Positions 22,499-32,639 of a DNA stretch of 64,000 nucleotides are shown here, in pieces. The notes under the pieces are model-generated. The model was not told the DNA's origin. It made no database searches and was given only the letters and a program-made list of their open reading frames with translations. Source of the DNA: Cladorhizidae sp. MBARI D1340-BT2 (taxonomy: Eukaryota > Porifera > Demospongiae > Poecilosclerida > Cladorhizidae); contig JAQNBH010000004.1 in the NCBI GenBank assembly GCA_028752905.1, positions 9,775,786-9,839,785 on the forward strand. Reading direction: 5' to 3'. A program made the translations under genes and the position numbers. Numbering within the stretch: the stretch's first letter is position 1; each line of letters starts with the position of its first letter.

Positions 22499-24007
22499 AT
22501 ATGCCTAATTAACAAAATTAATATATAAGCAAACATATACAATAATGTATGGAGAAAATTGTACTAAATTAAAGTAAAATGCATCTATTTTTCTGTTTAT
22601 AAATGTCGAGAATTGTATTAAAGTCCACATCGGTCAATGGAGGACCCTCTACACTAATTTTCATTAAATGTTCTAGGTGTCATTATTGTAAATGCGAACC
22701 GTTTTCCTGTTGTGTCAGAATTTCATTAGGTACATGTTGGAATTGAATTAACAATAGACAAGTACATATAGCATAGTCTGCTATGATATATTTTATTCAC
22801 CTACATGGGTGTATTTGGTGCAGGGAAGGGCCCCCCCCCCCCTTCTCTAAAATTGTGATACTGGGTCAGGCCCTACACCTGTTATTTTCATCGCACACAC
22901 ACCCTCCCATGGCAAGGTTTCTATATGCATCCCTGCTTCAACTAAATATGTTGCAAAAAGACTCCCCTTCCCCTTCCACCCTAGTTGTTGTTACTAGATG
23001 AGGAATTTACACTTTGTAGGTTGCCTCAAAATTTGAAGGCCTACACAAACCTTTGCAATGACCATTTATAATTGAGTATTTGTACTTCTGTAGCCATTCC
23101 ACTGCTATGGATAAAAGGTGATATTCCTCTCTGGACTCAGAAGTGTTCAAGGTACTGTAAGTTCCAAATGTCTTATCTGCTCTCTCAATGGATCAATAAG
23201 GTGAGCTTGGTTGTGCATTGTTACAAGCATGTGAAAAGTGTTGGGGCTTGAAGGTTCTTGGCACAAGCGCAGGGGTCGAGTCTTACAATCTTCGTAGGAT
23301 TAGAGGGGGAGGGGGGGGGGGATATTTGCATTTTGGTATATTCTATCTGCATGTTAGCTTTGCTGACTCAGCGATACTTCCATGTTGTTCTACAACTGTT
23401 TGTCCGTTAAAGCTTTCTGTCCTGGTGCTCTAACACTGCACAAACCAATGCGCATTAGTCACGTCTATGCTGAATTAGAATTAAATAATGCACATTAATG
23501 TGCATTATTCTGGTCCAATTGATAAGTAGTTCGATGCTAAATGAGAGCAACAAATTAAATTGTTCAAATAACTACGTGAGTTTGCGTTCATTCAGTCGTG
23601 TCTTCGTGATGCTGCAATTCGGAACCTTGTAGCCTGCTGTATACCATCTGTGGCCAGTTGCCAAACTAGCTAGTACATAGCTAGAGAACTGTTGCTATGT
23701 TTTTACTCCCTCGTGCAGTTTCAACTTCCGTTCGTTCTGCCTTTCCCTCAGCTCTCTTCTCTGCAGCAAATGTTTCCTACTCATCTGATCAGCAAGAAAG
23801 GGATGAAAAAAAACGCATCTGAATTACAGCTATAGTTTATTGACTTTGGTAGACTGTTTATTTTTGCTTCGTAAGGTTCTTTTCGGTGCTAGTGGACGCG
23901 ATGCATTCTCGTCGATGCGCATCAGCATTTTCCTCTCAACCAACATTCATTAATGCACATCTGTTTATTAATTAAGAGTGACGACTGCATTTAAATAGAT
24001 TTTTTAA
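22499..24007. other. Gene-poor interval
   Basis: No gene. Contains a C run at about 22829-22842, a G run at about 23306-23320 and a perfect 20-base palindrome (aatgcacatt/aatgtgcatt) near 23488. Open frames here are short and unrecognised. Confidence 0.45.
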
Positions 24008-24270
24008 ACTTGTGGTTACAACTTTAGAGCTCCGTATATTCTGCAAACTTCATGGTATAGACTTGATATATAGCTCAAAAGATAGGTCTCTCTGTGTGCT
24101 CTCTTCTGATACAAAAATATTTTCATAGGTATAACTATAGGCAACTTACTAGACCCTAAAGTGGAGGGACCTCAAAAAAATGAATCGCCGCAACCTCCAC
24201 AGAAACCACTCCGGGTTGCGAAGTGCTAAAGACCTCTAATTGGTACCAGTGGGGTGAGGAAGCCCTAGGC
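24008..24270 (+). mobile_element. Diverged single-arm copy of the palindromic MITE at 44519-45298
   Basis: From about 24011 (tgtggttacaactttagagc) to about 24265 the sequence follows one arm of the large palindrome. Shared phrases are ctgcaaacttcatggtatag, ttgatatatagctcaaaaga, taggtctctctgtgtgctct, ggtataactataggcaactt and agaccctaaagtggagggac. It then fades (gcgaagtgc, tggtaccagtgg). No second inverted arm and no terminal gggggg end are present, so this is a truncated older relative. Confidence 0.85.
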
Positions 24271-24944
24271 TATGTAACCACCGTTTTCATTAGTGTTAAA
24301 ATAAAGTTTTAACGTGAAGTTCATCATCCATCCGCCTTCCACACGGGCGCTTGACCTCTTAATTATGTTAATGCTTAATGAAAATGGTGAGTGTATACAG
24401 CAGAGAGAGGGCTTTCATATGATATAAAAAGTATAACATAGAAACGAATATTGAGAGAGTGGTTTTTGACGCCATTTAAAAAAAAATCTTAAAAAAGTTA
24501 CAGGTTGAGGTCAATAATTTACAAATGTTTTTACAAGTGAACAGGCACAATTCCACCTCCACCCCCATTTTCTTTAGGTTCTTCTTGCAACCAACCAAGT
24601 CTTGGGATACTGCCTCTTGTGCACTGCATGAAGGAGGGAAAGAGAGGAAGAACAGTTTGCAAATGAGGCCTATAAACTTCCTTTTAGATTTCTTGTACCA
24701 TCAGCATCAGCTAATCCCTTGATGGTGTCCATCCTGTAAAAGAACTTGTATAATCATTATAAGTGTAATTGTTATTTTTTCTCAAGTTCGAGCTCGAGAG
24801 AGAGAGAGCCCTCCAAAAAAAACAGGTTAGCGCCAGCTCCACCTGGGGGGGAGGGGGAGGTTGGGGAGGGATTTGGAGAGTGGGAAGGGGCCACGACGGC
24901 TTTGAAAAAAGCCAATCGGGGAAAAGGGAAACATGTCCAGAATA
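24271..24944. other. Intergenic, no gene
   Basis: Nothing recognisable. The GA-rich part near 24795-24890 gives spurious open frames. Confidence 0.4.
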
Positions 24945-27114
24945 TCAGAAACCTACAGCATCGTAAGTCAGACCTTCCTTCTTTGCATGCCTCGATTCAG
25001 ACGTCAACGCCCTAGATCGCTTAGACTTTCTACTGTCCTTGGTAGCGCCCATAGCTTTATGCGCTGCCTTCCTCACTCTTGTTTTGTCTCTCGACTCAAA
25101 GAGCTTGCTTGGCTACAGAGCCGCTTACAGGCAAACCTACAAACGACTCATACAAGTCCGCTATGGCATTCAAGCCGCTATTGAAGGTAAGAACTGCTAG
25201 ATGGACAGCAGTCTTAACACTAACCAAGGAACAATATCCAGTCTTTCGGCACCGTTCCCAGACGAGGTTGTTGAAACTCGTTCTGGTTTTGTGAGGCACC
25301 CAACTTGCACCGTTTCAGAAGCTCCTCATCGCAGAGTAACTTTGTGAACAGCGGCAGCGGCTTCACACCTTCTCGTAGATGAGGAGGGATACAGGGTGTG
25401 TGTGGTGTAGAATTCTCCCCATTAGCGATTGCACGATTGAACTTGCACCAAGAGTCTTTCCCGTCTGGACAAAAACGGTGCTCCGGTTCGCTGTCGGTAG
25501 AAATCGAATGGTAGTACACAGCCCAGCAGGCGTTCTTCATAGATTTCACGTCTCCCTTGTTACTACGGATGGCCTGTCCGTAGTAGTAAGATTGGAGGAC
25601 CACGACATCGTCATCCGTGATGCCGTGCTTACCTGACCAGGAAAGTGGCACCATATTCATGATGGCGTCTACTTTTACAGGGTGGACTTCTTCAACAGGG
25701 TTGGGTTCGACAGGACTGATCTTGATTGTCCCCTTCAACCCTGCCGCTACTCTGTCAGCTTTGACCCTGATACGCAATTGCCGCGTTTCTACCTTTGCCA
25801 GTTCTAGGGCTGTAGCTTTGAGAGCCCTGGTAGCATCTCGGGCAGCCTTATTTGCGAGCACCAGCTGCTTCCGGGTAGCAGCCTTGTCCTCGATCTCGCT
25901 CATGACAGGTGCCGATGTCTTGATAAAGGCTGCGTAGATGTTTTCCGAGACGCTTCTGAACATGCCCTACACACTCATGCTTGACGATGGCAATACCCGA
26001 CCCATAAGGCCCCAAGCCTTGGTTTAGGGCATTGAGGTTCTTGGTATCACCATCACTGATTACCTGAAAGAAACAAGGCCATCTATAAAAACACACAATA
26101 TATATTTTTAATATAATGTGCTTACCTTTGTGTAGCAGAGATTATTCTTAGAGATGGAACGCAAGAAAATAATCTCCGCTCCAGTTGTCTTCATGGCAGG
26201 CGAGGATCCGATGTAATTTCGGTTACATGAATCCTCGTGGCCTTCCCACCACAGACGGTAACCCTCCGAGTCCTTATCCATGCCTTCGTGAGCGGAACAG
26301 ATCGGACATCCCTTGGAAAGGACTACGGTATCAAGCACTTGTCCAGTCTCCCAGGAGATCACCACAACCACACCGTAGCGAGCTGTGTGCCCACGTTTGG
26401 ACCAGGTGCCGTCCAAAGTGACGGTCACATCAACAATCTCGTCAGGATCGACACAGAGCACACTGTGAAGATGTGCAGAGGCCAGAGAATGACTATCGTC
26501 AGCTTTCCTTTCGGTCAACTCACAAAGCCGTGTATTATGCCTAGCATAAGAAGAAGGACCTAGAGAAGGAGGCAGACCCATCATCGATGTCAACATGTCA
26601 AGATGGTCGCACCCTAAACCAACAAACTTGGATGCCAGAACACATCTCTCTTGTACTCTAGAAGTTTCCTCCCTCGAGTAAGGATCTGAGAAAATACTCT
26701 TTCCAGAACATAAGATGGACATCTTCGAAACCAGACCTTTTCTACAAGACAGATCTTCATGGACATCCAAGGCGCTCCACAGGCACAGAAAGCTAACCCT
26801 TCAATGAGGCTCGAAGCCGATCAGTAGAGACCAGGTTATATGAAGTAGCCTGGCCCATCTGTGGCTCACAGTCCAACATTTCAGAGGAAGGCCCAGCCTT
26901 AGAGGTTGCTACGGTTGGCCTAGTTAGCGCCAGCTTTTTCCCGCTGACAACCGACACTACTGGCATTGGCGAGTCATCGGTAGAAGCTGGTGTCTCGTGC
27001 TCAAGGTTCAACTCCTTAGCTAAAGGCCAACGACGCCTCTTCCGCCTTTTCAAACTTAGAAGGTCGATCTGGGGTCTTAGACGCTGATGGTTTTGACCTA
27101 GCAATTTTCGGCAT
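24945..27114 (-). pseudogene. Mutator-like transposase gene, decayed, one intron
   Basis: Read leftward from a probable ATG at 27114 (MPKIARSKPSASK). The N-terminal third is frameshifted. From about 26780 the frame is good: LASKFVGLGCDHLDMLTSMM, GLPPSLGPSSY, VTLDGTWSKRGHTARYGVVV (first acidic residue), SKGCPICSAHE..(Cys/His pair) and NYIGSSPAMKTTGAEIIFLR. A 62-base intron at 26064-26125 (GT..AG) then leads to VISDGDTKNLNALNQGLG (second Asp) and VKHECVGHVQKRLG. After a frameshift near 25970 come YYYGQAIRSNKGDVKSMKNA, CPDGKDSWCKFNRA and GASQNQNE. A further shift gives NNLVWERCRKTGYCSLVSV, and another gives the basic tail ending EGLTYDAVGF at 24945. Domain order matches the Mutator-like transposase family of invertebrates. 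At least four frame breaks make it inactive. Confidence 0.85.
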
Positions 27115-27557
27115 TCTGAGATAGCTGGACAACTGAAAAAATTAGGGCGCGGCCTGGCACGATATACCTCGTTTTCCGCGTTTTTACTGCACACACAGAC
27201 TTCTTAGCTCCGTGCAGTTACTATGACAATCTTCAACGTCAACTGTTCGTCATTTTGGTAGTTGTTTGAAAACTTAGGGGAGTACGGTCGCTGACTTACA
27301 AACGCTTGAACGTCAGGAAGAACGCAGCTCTTTCTCTGTTTCACCTTGAATATTCTTTGACAATGAAATGGTGTGTATAAAAAGTATCATAACTTTATAA
27401 TGGAGCATTGAAATGCTCTGAAACTTGAAACAATGACAGTTTATGTATGTAGCTATGGTATAAGACAATAATAATAAAATTAAAATAAAAAAGGGGAAAA
27501 AGTACAATAGTCCCCCCTAAGTGCAGTGTGGACAAACGAAGAAGCAAGAAACTCAAC
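27115..27557. other. Interval upstream of the 27558 gene
   Basis: AT-rich upstream DNA. No terminal inverted repeat of the Mutator-like element could be paired across the gene. There is no obvious TATA box at a fixed distance from 27558. Confidence 0.35.
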
Positions 27558-28631
27558 ATGTCGTCTGTTCTCTCGTCCAAAAATTTCTCGTTTTCTTTAA
27601 AGCGCCTCCATCTGATGTTGCAGGGATTAAAAAAAAAAGAGTCTGCTGCAAAAAGAGATTTACTTATTTTTTTTTGCAACTGTCTGCACGATATCAACAT
27701 TACAGCAGGGAAAGACAAACAAATTGCCAGTAATTTGCAAGACGTCTTGAAACTTTGTATACCGGTTGTGAACGAAGAGCACCACAGGGCATGCCACATA
27801 AAACTAATAGAACTGGAAGATAAAGTACGGAAAACTTCGAAAAGAAAAAATACATATTCCAAGACAGAACATAAGACTCCACCACCACCTTCGTCAGCAA
27901 ACACATCATCATCACCAGAAATTCAAGATATAATAATGACCGAATTAGAATTATCGAATCTATGCGAAACAATTCCTGACGACCTGACCCTTTTACTAGA
28001 TAATATATCAGATGGTGATTTCAATATGCCGAAGGATGTCGTCGATGAACCTCCTCCAACCAAAAAAAGGTGCACAGAAGAAACAACATCATCATGCGAC
28101 GAAGAAGAACTACTGCTGCAGGAGGAAGAAGAAGGAAAAGGGGAAGAAGAGATAGAAACAACGGAAAATACATACCTCAAACCTCCTTTCATGATTCCCG
28201 AAACGAACCAAGAAGAGTGGCTCAGAAAGAATTTCGACAGTGATTCGGGTATAATGGGAATGAGTAAACACATGGGCAAACACATGCGCCGCAGCCTTTT
28301 TATTTCATTACTTTATCTAATGGAATTTCACCCAGCTGTGAAGGATTTATCGCTGAAAGATCGCTTCAAGAAACTGAGTAAACAAATCTTACAAGGCATA
28401 CAACTAAATAATCAACAAGCAATTACAACAGTAATGCTAAAGCTAATTATACGCCATGAAAAGACCGAGTGGATCGTTCCCAATGCTACACTTCGCAGCT
28501 GCGAAGTTATTCACTTGATGAAAGAACATTGTTTGCATTTATCTGAGAATAAAGCAGATTCTTTCATACGGTCATTCTTGAAAAAAATTACTCCCGAACA
28601 ATATACAGAAATAACAAATAAAACATTTTAG
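27558..28631 (+). CDS. Intact single-exon gene of unknown function, 357 residues
   Basis: I do not recognise this protein. The ATG at 27558 is the first Met of a frame that runs uninterrupted to TAG at 28631. Residues 1-95 are basic and helical. About 95-125 is Lys- then Pro/Ser-rich. Near 165-172 a PPPTKKRC stretch could be a nuclear localisation signal. Residues about 181-200 are strongly acidic (runs of E and Q). The C-terminal 120 residues are mainly helical (MGKHMRRSLFISLLYLMEFH, LSLKDRFKKLSKQILQGIQL, ITPEQYTEITNKTF). There are no catalytic motifs, signal peptide or membrane segment. The layout basic-acidic-helical is typical of nuclear or chromatin-associated proteins, or of transposon accessory proteins, but that is inference. 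It sits between a dead Mutator-like gene and a large hairpin, so a transposon origin is possible. Confidence 0.6.
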   Translation: MSSVLSSKNFSFSLKRLHLMLQGLKKKESAAKRDLLIFFCNCLHDINITAGKDKQIASNLQDVLKLCIPVVNEEHHRACHIKLIELEDKVRKTSKRKNTYSKTEHKTPPPPSSANTSSSPEIQDIIMTELELSNLCETIPDDLTLLLDNISDGDFNMPKDVVDEPPPTKKRCTEETTSSCDEEELLLQEEEEGKGEEEIETTENTYLKPPFMIPETNQEEWLRKNFDSDSGIMGMSKHMGKHMRRSLFISLLYLMEFHPAVKDLSLKDRFKKLSKQILQGIQLNNQQAITTVMLKLIIRHEKTEWIVPNATLRSCEVIHLMKEHCLHLSENKADSFIRSFLKKITPEQYTEITNKTF

Positions 28632-28802
28632 TATAAGTACAACAAACTAGATTAATATTCTCAATATTTGTATGCATGTATAAAATACTTTTGTCATATA
28701 TGTATTAAAAAATTTAATATTAAAAAATACATTATTTTATAAGAATGAGAGAATATGATGACATTAAATATAATTAAATAAATCAAGAGAATATCGTTCT
28801 GT

Positions 28803-28946
28803 CGACAACATGCACACCTGAATAAAAATGCAGATCACTCTCAATCTGTCTAAGAAATGAGATTGCAAGCAATAGTGATTATAATCTCATTTCCTAGACA
28901 GATCGAGGGTGATCTGCATTTTTTATTCAGAGTGTGCATGTTGTCG
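28803..28946. repeat. 144-base hairpin (62-65-base inverted arms, 17-base loop)
   Basis: Left arm 28803-28864 begins cgacaacatgcacacctgaa and ends aatgagatt. Right arm 28882-28946 begins taatctcatttcctagacag and ends gtgtgcatgttgtcg. Pairing is nearly complete, with a few mismatches. It starts about 170 bases after the stop codon of the 27558 gene. It may be a small foldback MITE or a structured 3' untranslated region; no target duplication was found. Confidence 0.9.
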
Positions 28947-29072
28947 GAAAAATTTAAGGAAGGTTAAAAATATATTACGCATGTAGTAAAAATGTATTTA
29001 TGAAATTTGTGAAAAGTGAGCCAAACAAGACATGGTATCCTAGCGGTCTAAATTAAATAAATGTGAGTGAAT

Positions 29073-29436
29073 GATGGAGTAAAAATATTGCTGCCAAATA
29101 TATATGATAGTGTAGTAAAAACATTGTTGCTGAATGATGATAGTGGAGTAAAAATATTGCTGCCAAATATATATGATAGTGTAGTAAAAACATTGTTGCT
29201 GAATGATGATAGTGGAGTAAAAATATTGCTGCCAAATATATATGATAGTGTAGTAAAAACATTGTTGCTGAATGATGATAGTGGAGTAGAAATATTGCTG
29301 CCAAATATATATGATAGTGTAGTAAAAACATTGTTGCTGAATGATGATAGTGGAGTAAAAATATTGCTGCCAAATATATATGATAGTGTAGTAAAAACAT
29401 TGTTGCTGAATGATGATGATGATAGTGGAGTAAAAA
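29073..29436. repeat. 69-base tandem array, five copies, each of two related halves
   Basis: The unit is ggagtaaaaatattgctgcc then aaatatatatgatagtgt, followed by agtaaaaacattgttgctga then atgatgatagt. The two ~35-base halves are themselves related, so the array arose by dimerisation and then 69-base amplification. The period is a multiple of three, so frames stay open on both strands (23-residue repeat GVKILLPNIYDS / VVKTLLLNDDS on the plus strand). I do not regard it as coding. Confidence 0.92.
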
Positions 29437-29477
29437 TAATTTGCTGTCGAAATATTCTCTCATTCAGGAATATGGAC

Positions 29478-29822
29478 CAATTAAAAATAGAAGGTCATCA
29501 GCAAACATCTTCCCTATCAGATGAGATTTCATAGCCACCATATTTACAGTATCCAACTGGGATGAGAGGGTCATCTTCTGTGGTTGGTGGGGGAACCTCA
29601 AAACGAAATGTTGACAAGGCATAAGTAACTTCTCTGTTTCGATGTAGCTCATCTCTCTCTCCTCTCCAGTTTGTTATGCCTCGTCAACGTTTCCTTTGAG
29701 ATTCACCGCAACCACCACAGAAGAGTACTCCCTCAGCCAGTCAGATATTATAAATATGCGGCATGAAACCGCATCTGATAGGGAAGATGGAAGCTGATGA
29801 TCTTCCATTTTTACCAGGCATT
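29478..29822. repeat. Inverted pair of exon-like segments
   Basis: The left segment, about 29485-29640, and the right segment, about 29680-29815, are inverted copies at roughly 75% identity. Shared phrases are agaaggtcatcag/ggaagatcatcag, catcttccctatcagatg and atgttgacaaggcata/acgttgacgaggcata. In the protein frame, the left copy on the minus strand reads VTYALSTFRFEVPPPTTEDD and ends ISSDRED. The right copy on the plus strand reads VCYASSTFPLRFTATTTEEY and ends TASDREDGS. Each is preceded by a splice-acceptor-like tract in its own direction. These may be divergently duplicated last exons of an unknown gene, or a foldback element. Confidence 0.6.
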
Positions 29823-30165
29823 CCTACATCCAGACTCCTATAACGAGAAAAAAAGGAGAGTTAATCTGCGTAGAAAACAATAATAATATGCACAACAAAT
29901 GAAATAACAAAAACATTTCTTCAAGCAGCAACAACACCCAGAAAAAAGCAAAAGAACCACCAACCAAGAAAACACATCTCCAATTGATTCAGCATGGCCA
30001 TTTATAAAGATTTTTCTTCGCCTTCTCGGCATGGACTTTGATAGCATAGTAATTATTACTATTATTATTAATGCATCCATATGCTTTCCTGCAAGAGGCA
30101 AGCATCATGAAGAAACTGCGCCATCCAAACAAAGCCTGCTGTAGTTTACCGGGATATAAAATCAG
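29823..30165. other. Spacer between repeats
   Basis: AT-rich. The phrase 'aagcctgctgtagtttaccg' at about 30134 recurs with changes near 31500. No gene. Confidence 0.4.
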
Positions 30166-30660
30166 CGCACCACCAAGCTAAAGGAAACTATGACTTGAAA
30201 AGAATATTTAAGTTGTCTTCTCACATCGATTATATCACTGAGAATGTGCACCACCAAGCTAAAGGAAACTATGACTTGAAAAGAATATTTAAGTTGTCTT
30301 CTCACATCGATTATATCACTGAGAATGTGCACCACCAAGCTAAAGGAAACTATGACTTGAAAAGAATATTTAAGTCGTCTTCTCACATCGATTATATCAC
30401 TGAGAATGTGCACCACCAAGCTAAAGGAAACTATGACTTGAAAAGAATATTTAAGTCGTCTTCTCACATCGACTATATTACTGAGAATGTGCACCACCAA
30501 GCTAAAGGAAACTATGACTTGGAAAGAATATTTAAGTCGTCTTCTCACATCGACTATATTACTGAGAATGTGCACCACCAAGCTAAAAGAAACTATGACT
30601 TGAAAAGAATATTTAAGTCGTCTTCTCACATCGATTATATCACTGAGAATGTGCACTACT
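30166..30660. repeat. 81-base tandem array, six copies
   Basis: The unit caccaccaagctaaaggaaa then ctatgacttgaaaagaatat then ttaagttgtcttctcacatc then gattatatcactgagaatgtg repeats six times (27 codons: KRIFKLSSHIDYITENVHHQ then AKGNYDL on the plus strand). Point changes are few. A further partial copy lies at 30823-30880. The period is a multiple of three, and both strands stay open. Confidence 0.93.
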
Positions 30661-30813
30661 GGGCCGGCACCTAGCGCTCCTAACATTGCTGTGACTAAGA
30701 TGTCAAAATGGGAGCTGGAACAGCTCTATTACTATAACATTGCAGTCATGGAGCAACACAAACTCCTGATGAAGAAGCTAAAGACTCTTTTGGGTGGCTA
30801 CAGAGACATGTGA
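30649..30813 (+). CDS. Possible small gene or last exon, 54 residues
   Basis: An ATG that each 81-base unit carries (atgtgcac) begins, after the last unit, a frame reading MCTTGPAPSAPNIAVTKMSK, then WELEQLYYYNIAVMEQHKLL, then MKKLKTLLGGYRDM and TGA. The composition (amphipathic helix, few low-complexity residues) looks protein-like. I do not recognise it. Alternatively it is the 3' exon of a longer transcript, since 'ggcacctag' at about 30666-30674 can be read as a splice acceptor. In internal units the same ATG reaches a stop within about a dozen codons. Confidence 0.3.
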   Translation: MCTTGPAPSAPNIAVTKMSKWELEQLYYYNIAVMEQHKLLMKKLKTLLGGYRDM

Positions 30814-32182
30814 AACAAAAACTGACTTGAAAAGAATATTTAAGTTGTCTTCTCACATCGATTATATCACTGAGAATGTGTACAATCCCGAAAAGAGCGA
30901 AAGAAAACATCTATGACTTCAAAAGAATATTTATTTATATTAATCACTGGAAATGTCTCCAAGACCAAGAAGTGGTTCCTTCCAAATGGGGCAGTTTATA
31001 TTTATTTTATCCTATTATATTCAGAACAACATTTAGTTCAACAGTCACTGAGTCAGATATATTCGAGAAGAACTGATGACAGCAGAAGTCAGTCAAAAAT
31101 AACAGAAAGAATGAACAAATTCAACAACGTTGCGAAGTATGTCAAGATCAAACAAGCGCACTTGAAGATGTCTATCTATTGTCATAAAAAAATGTCTGTT
31201 CACAGGCTGAGTATTATTATTAGTAGATAAAAGAAAACTGATGTGTGCAGTAATCTCAAGTCTAAATATGGCAGGCAGAGTTGACGAGGTAAAAGTCACT
31301 GCTTGATTTTGGTTTTTCGTTTCTTGAAGGCAGGCCGAGGAATATTATTAGTATGTACAGAAAACTATGACTAGGGAAGAATTATTGTATTGAAATTATT
31401 ATTAACGATTATTATAAAATAGCAATAACATGCCCAGGAACATCAACATCAACAGATTCAAAATTTGAATCAGCTGAATGGAGGAAGAAATTAGCTCAAA
31501 GCCTGCTGTAATTCACCGGAATAATGATGGAGTACCTTCAAGTAGAATCCCAATCTCTTAAGAAGCCAACAACATGCGCAAAACAAATCCCCAATGGGTT
31601 TATCGTGACGCCACATCCAGCTTTAATTTCAAGTCATTCACTTGCGAATCACCACAGGACATTTCATTTATTTTTTATTGTCTCACCTTCCTACTATTAT
31701 TATTCAGAAGCAAGAAGTGTAACAACAACGAGAGTCCTATTCTTCCAGTCAGCAAGAAGTGATTCCTTCCAAATGGGGCAGTTTATATTTATTTTATCCT
31801 ATTATATTCAGAACAACATTAGTTTCAACAGTCACTGATTTATTTATTAGTTATTTATTGAAAAAGATTTCAATCAAAAAGGAAGAATCAGCACGAATGA
31901 GCGCTGAACGCAAATCCGATTGGCAACCTCAGATCCGGTGCATTTAACGGAGGACCCCCCGAGCTTTGAAGTCGAAGGTAAAACAGTTTTTAGTTTGTTA
32001 CCTGTTCAGGGACCACAAACCAACCAGCTCAAAAATGAATAAAAATCCACAGCTGATTGATGGCAGAACATTCTAGCAGAAGAAAACTTTATGAATAAAT
32101 ATCATTTCAGCTGCAACAGCTAACCTTCTACACAACCAGAAAGTGGTGAACATGAGTGGGAAGGCCAACCCGTCAAACGACT
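30814..32182. other. Repeat-derived interval before the large array
   Basis: Holds a partial 81-base unit (30823-30880) and an ~86-base direct duplication at 30966-31051 and 31753-31838 (shared ttccaaatggggcagtttat then atttattttatcctattata). No convincing gene; the open frames over the duplicated segments change register between copies. Confidence 0.6.
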
Positions 32183-32607
32183 AAAAAACACTTAGAAAAA
32201 GCATTTCTTAATTTATTATTAAAGATTATTATTATAAAGTATTAACTTCAACAGGGAGCTGAATATTTTAACAACATCATCCCCAACAAATATACATTCA
32301 CGAAAAACAGATTACTCTCTTACGATGCTGGAGGTGAGAGAAGCGCTTGAAAATTGATTGGGCTTGTCGGAATGGTAGGAGCACAGCAGGCTGAGGAGGG
32401 CTTGTCGAGATGGTAGGAGCACAGCAGGCTGAGAAGAACTTGTGGATTAAAAATAGAATAGAACTGCTGCTTTGTGTAGTTTGTCTCGCTGGCTGAAAAT
32501 GATGCTTGTGACAGAATATTTATAGTTTGTCTTGGCAGCGGGTGGGGTGAGAGGGTTGTCTTTGTGGGTGTTTTACAGGAGACAGAAGGGAGCCGGAAAA
32601 GGAGGGA

Positions 32608-32639
<32 letters not shown>

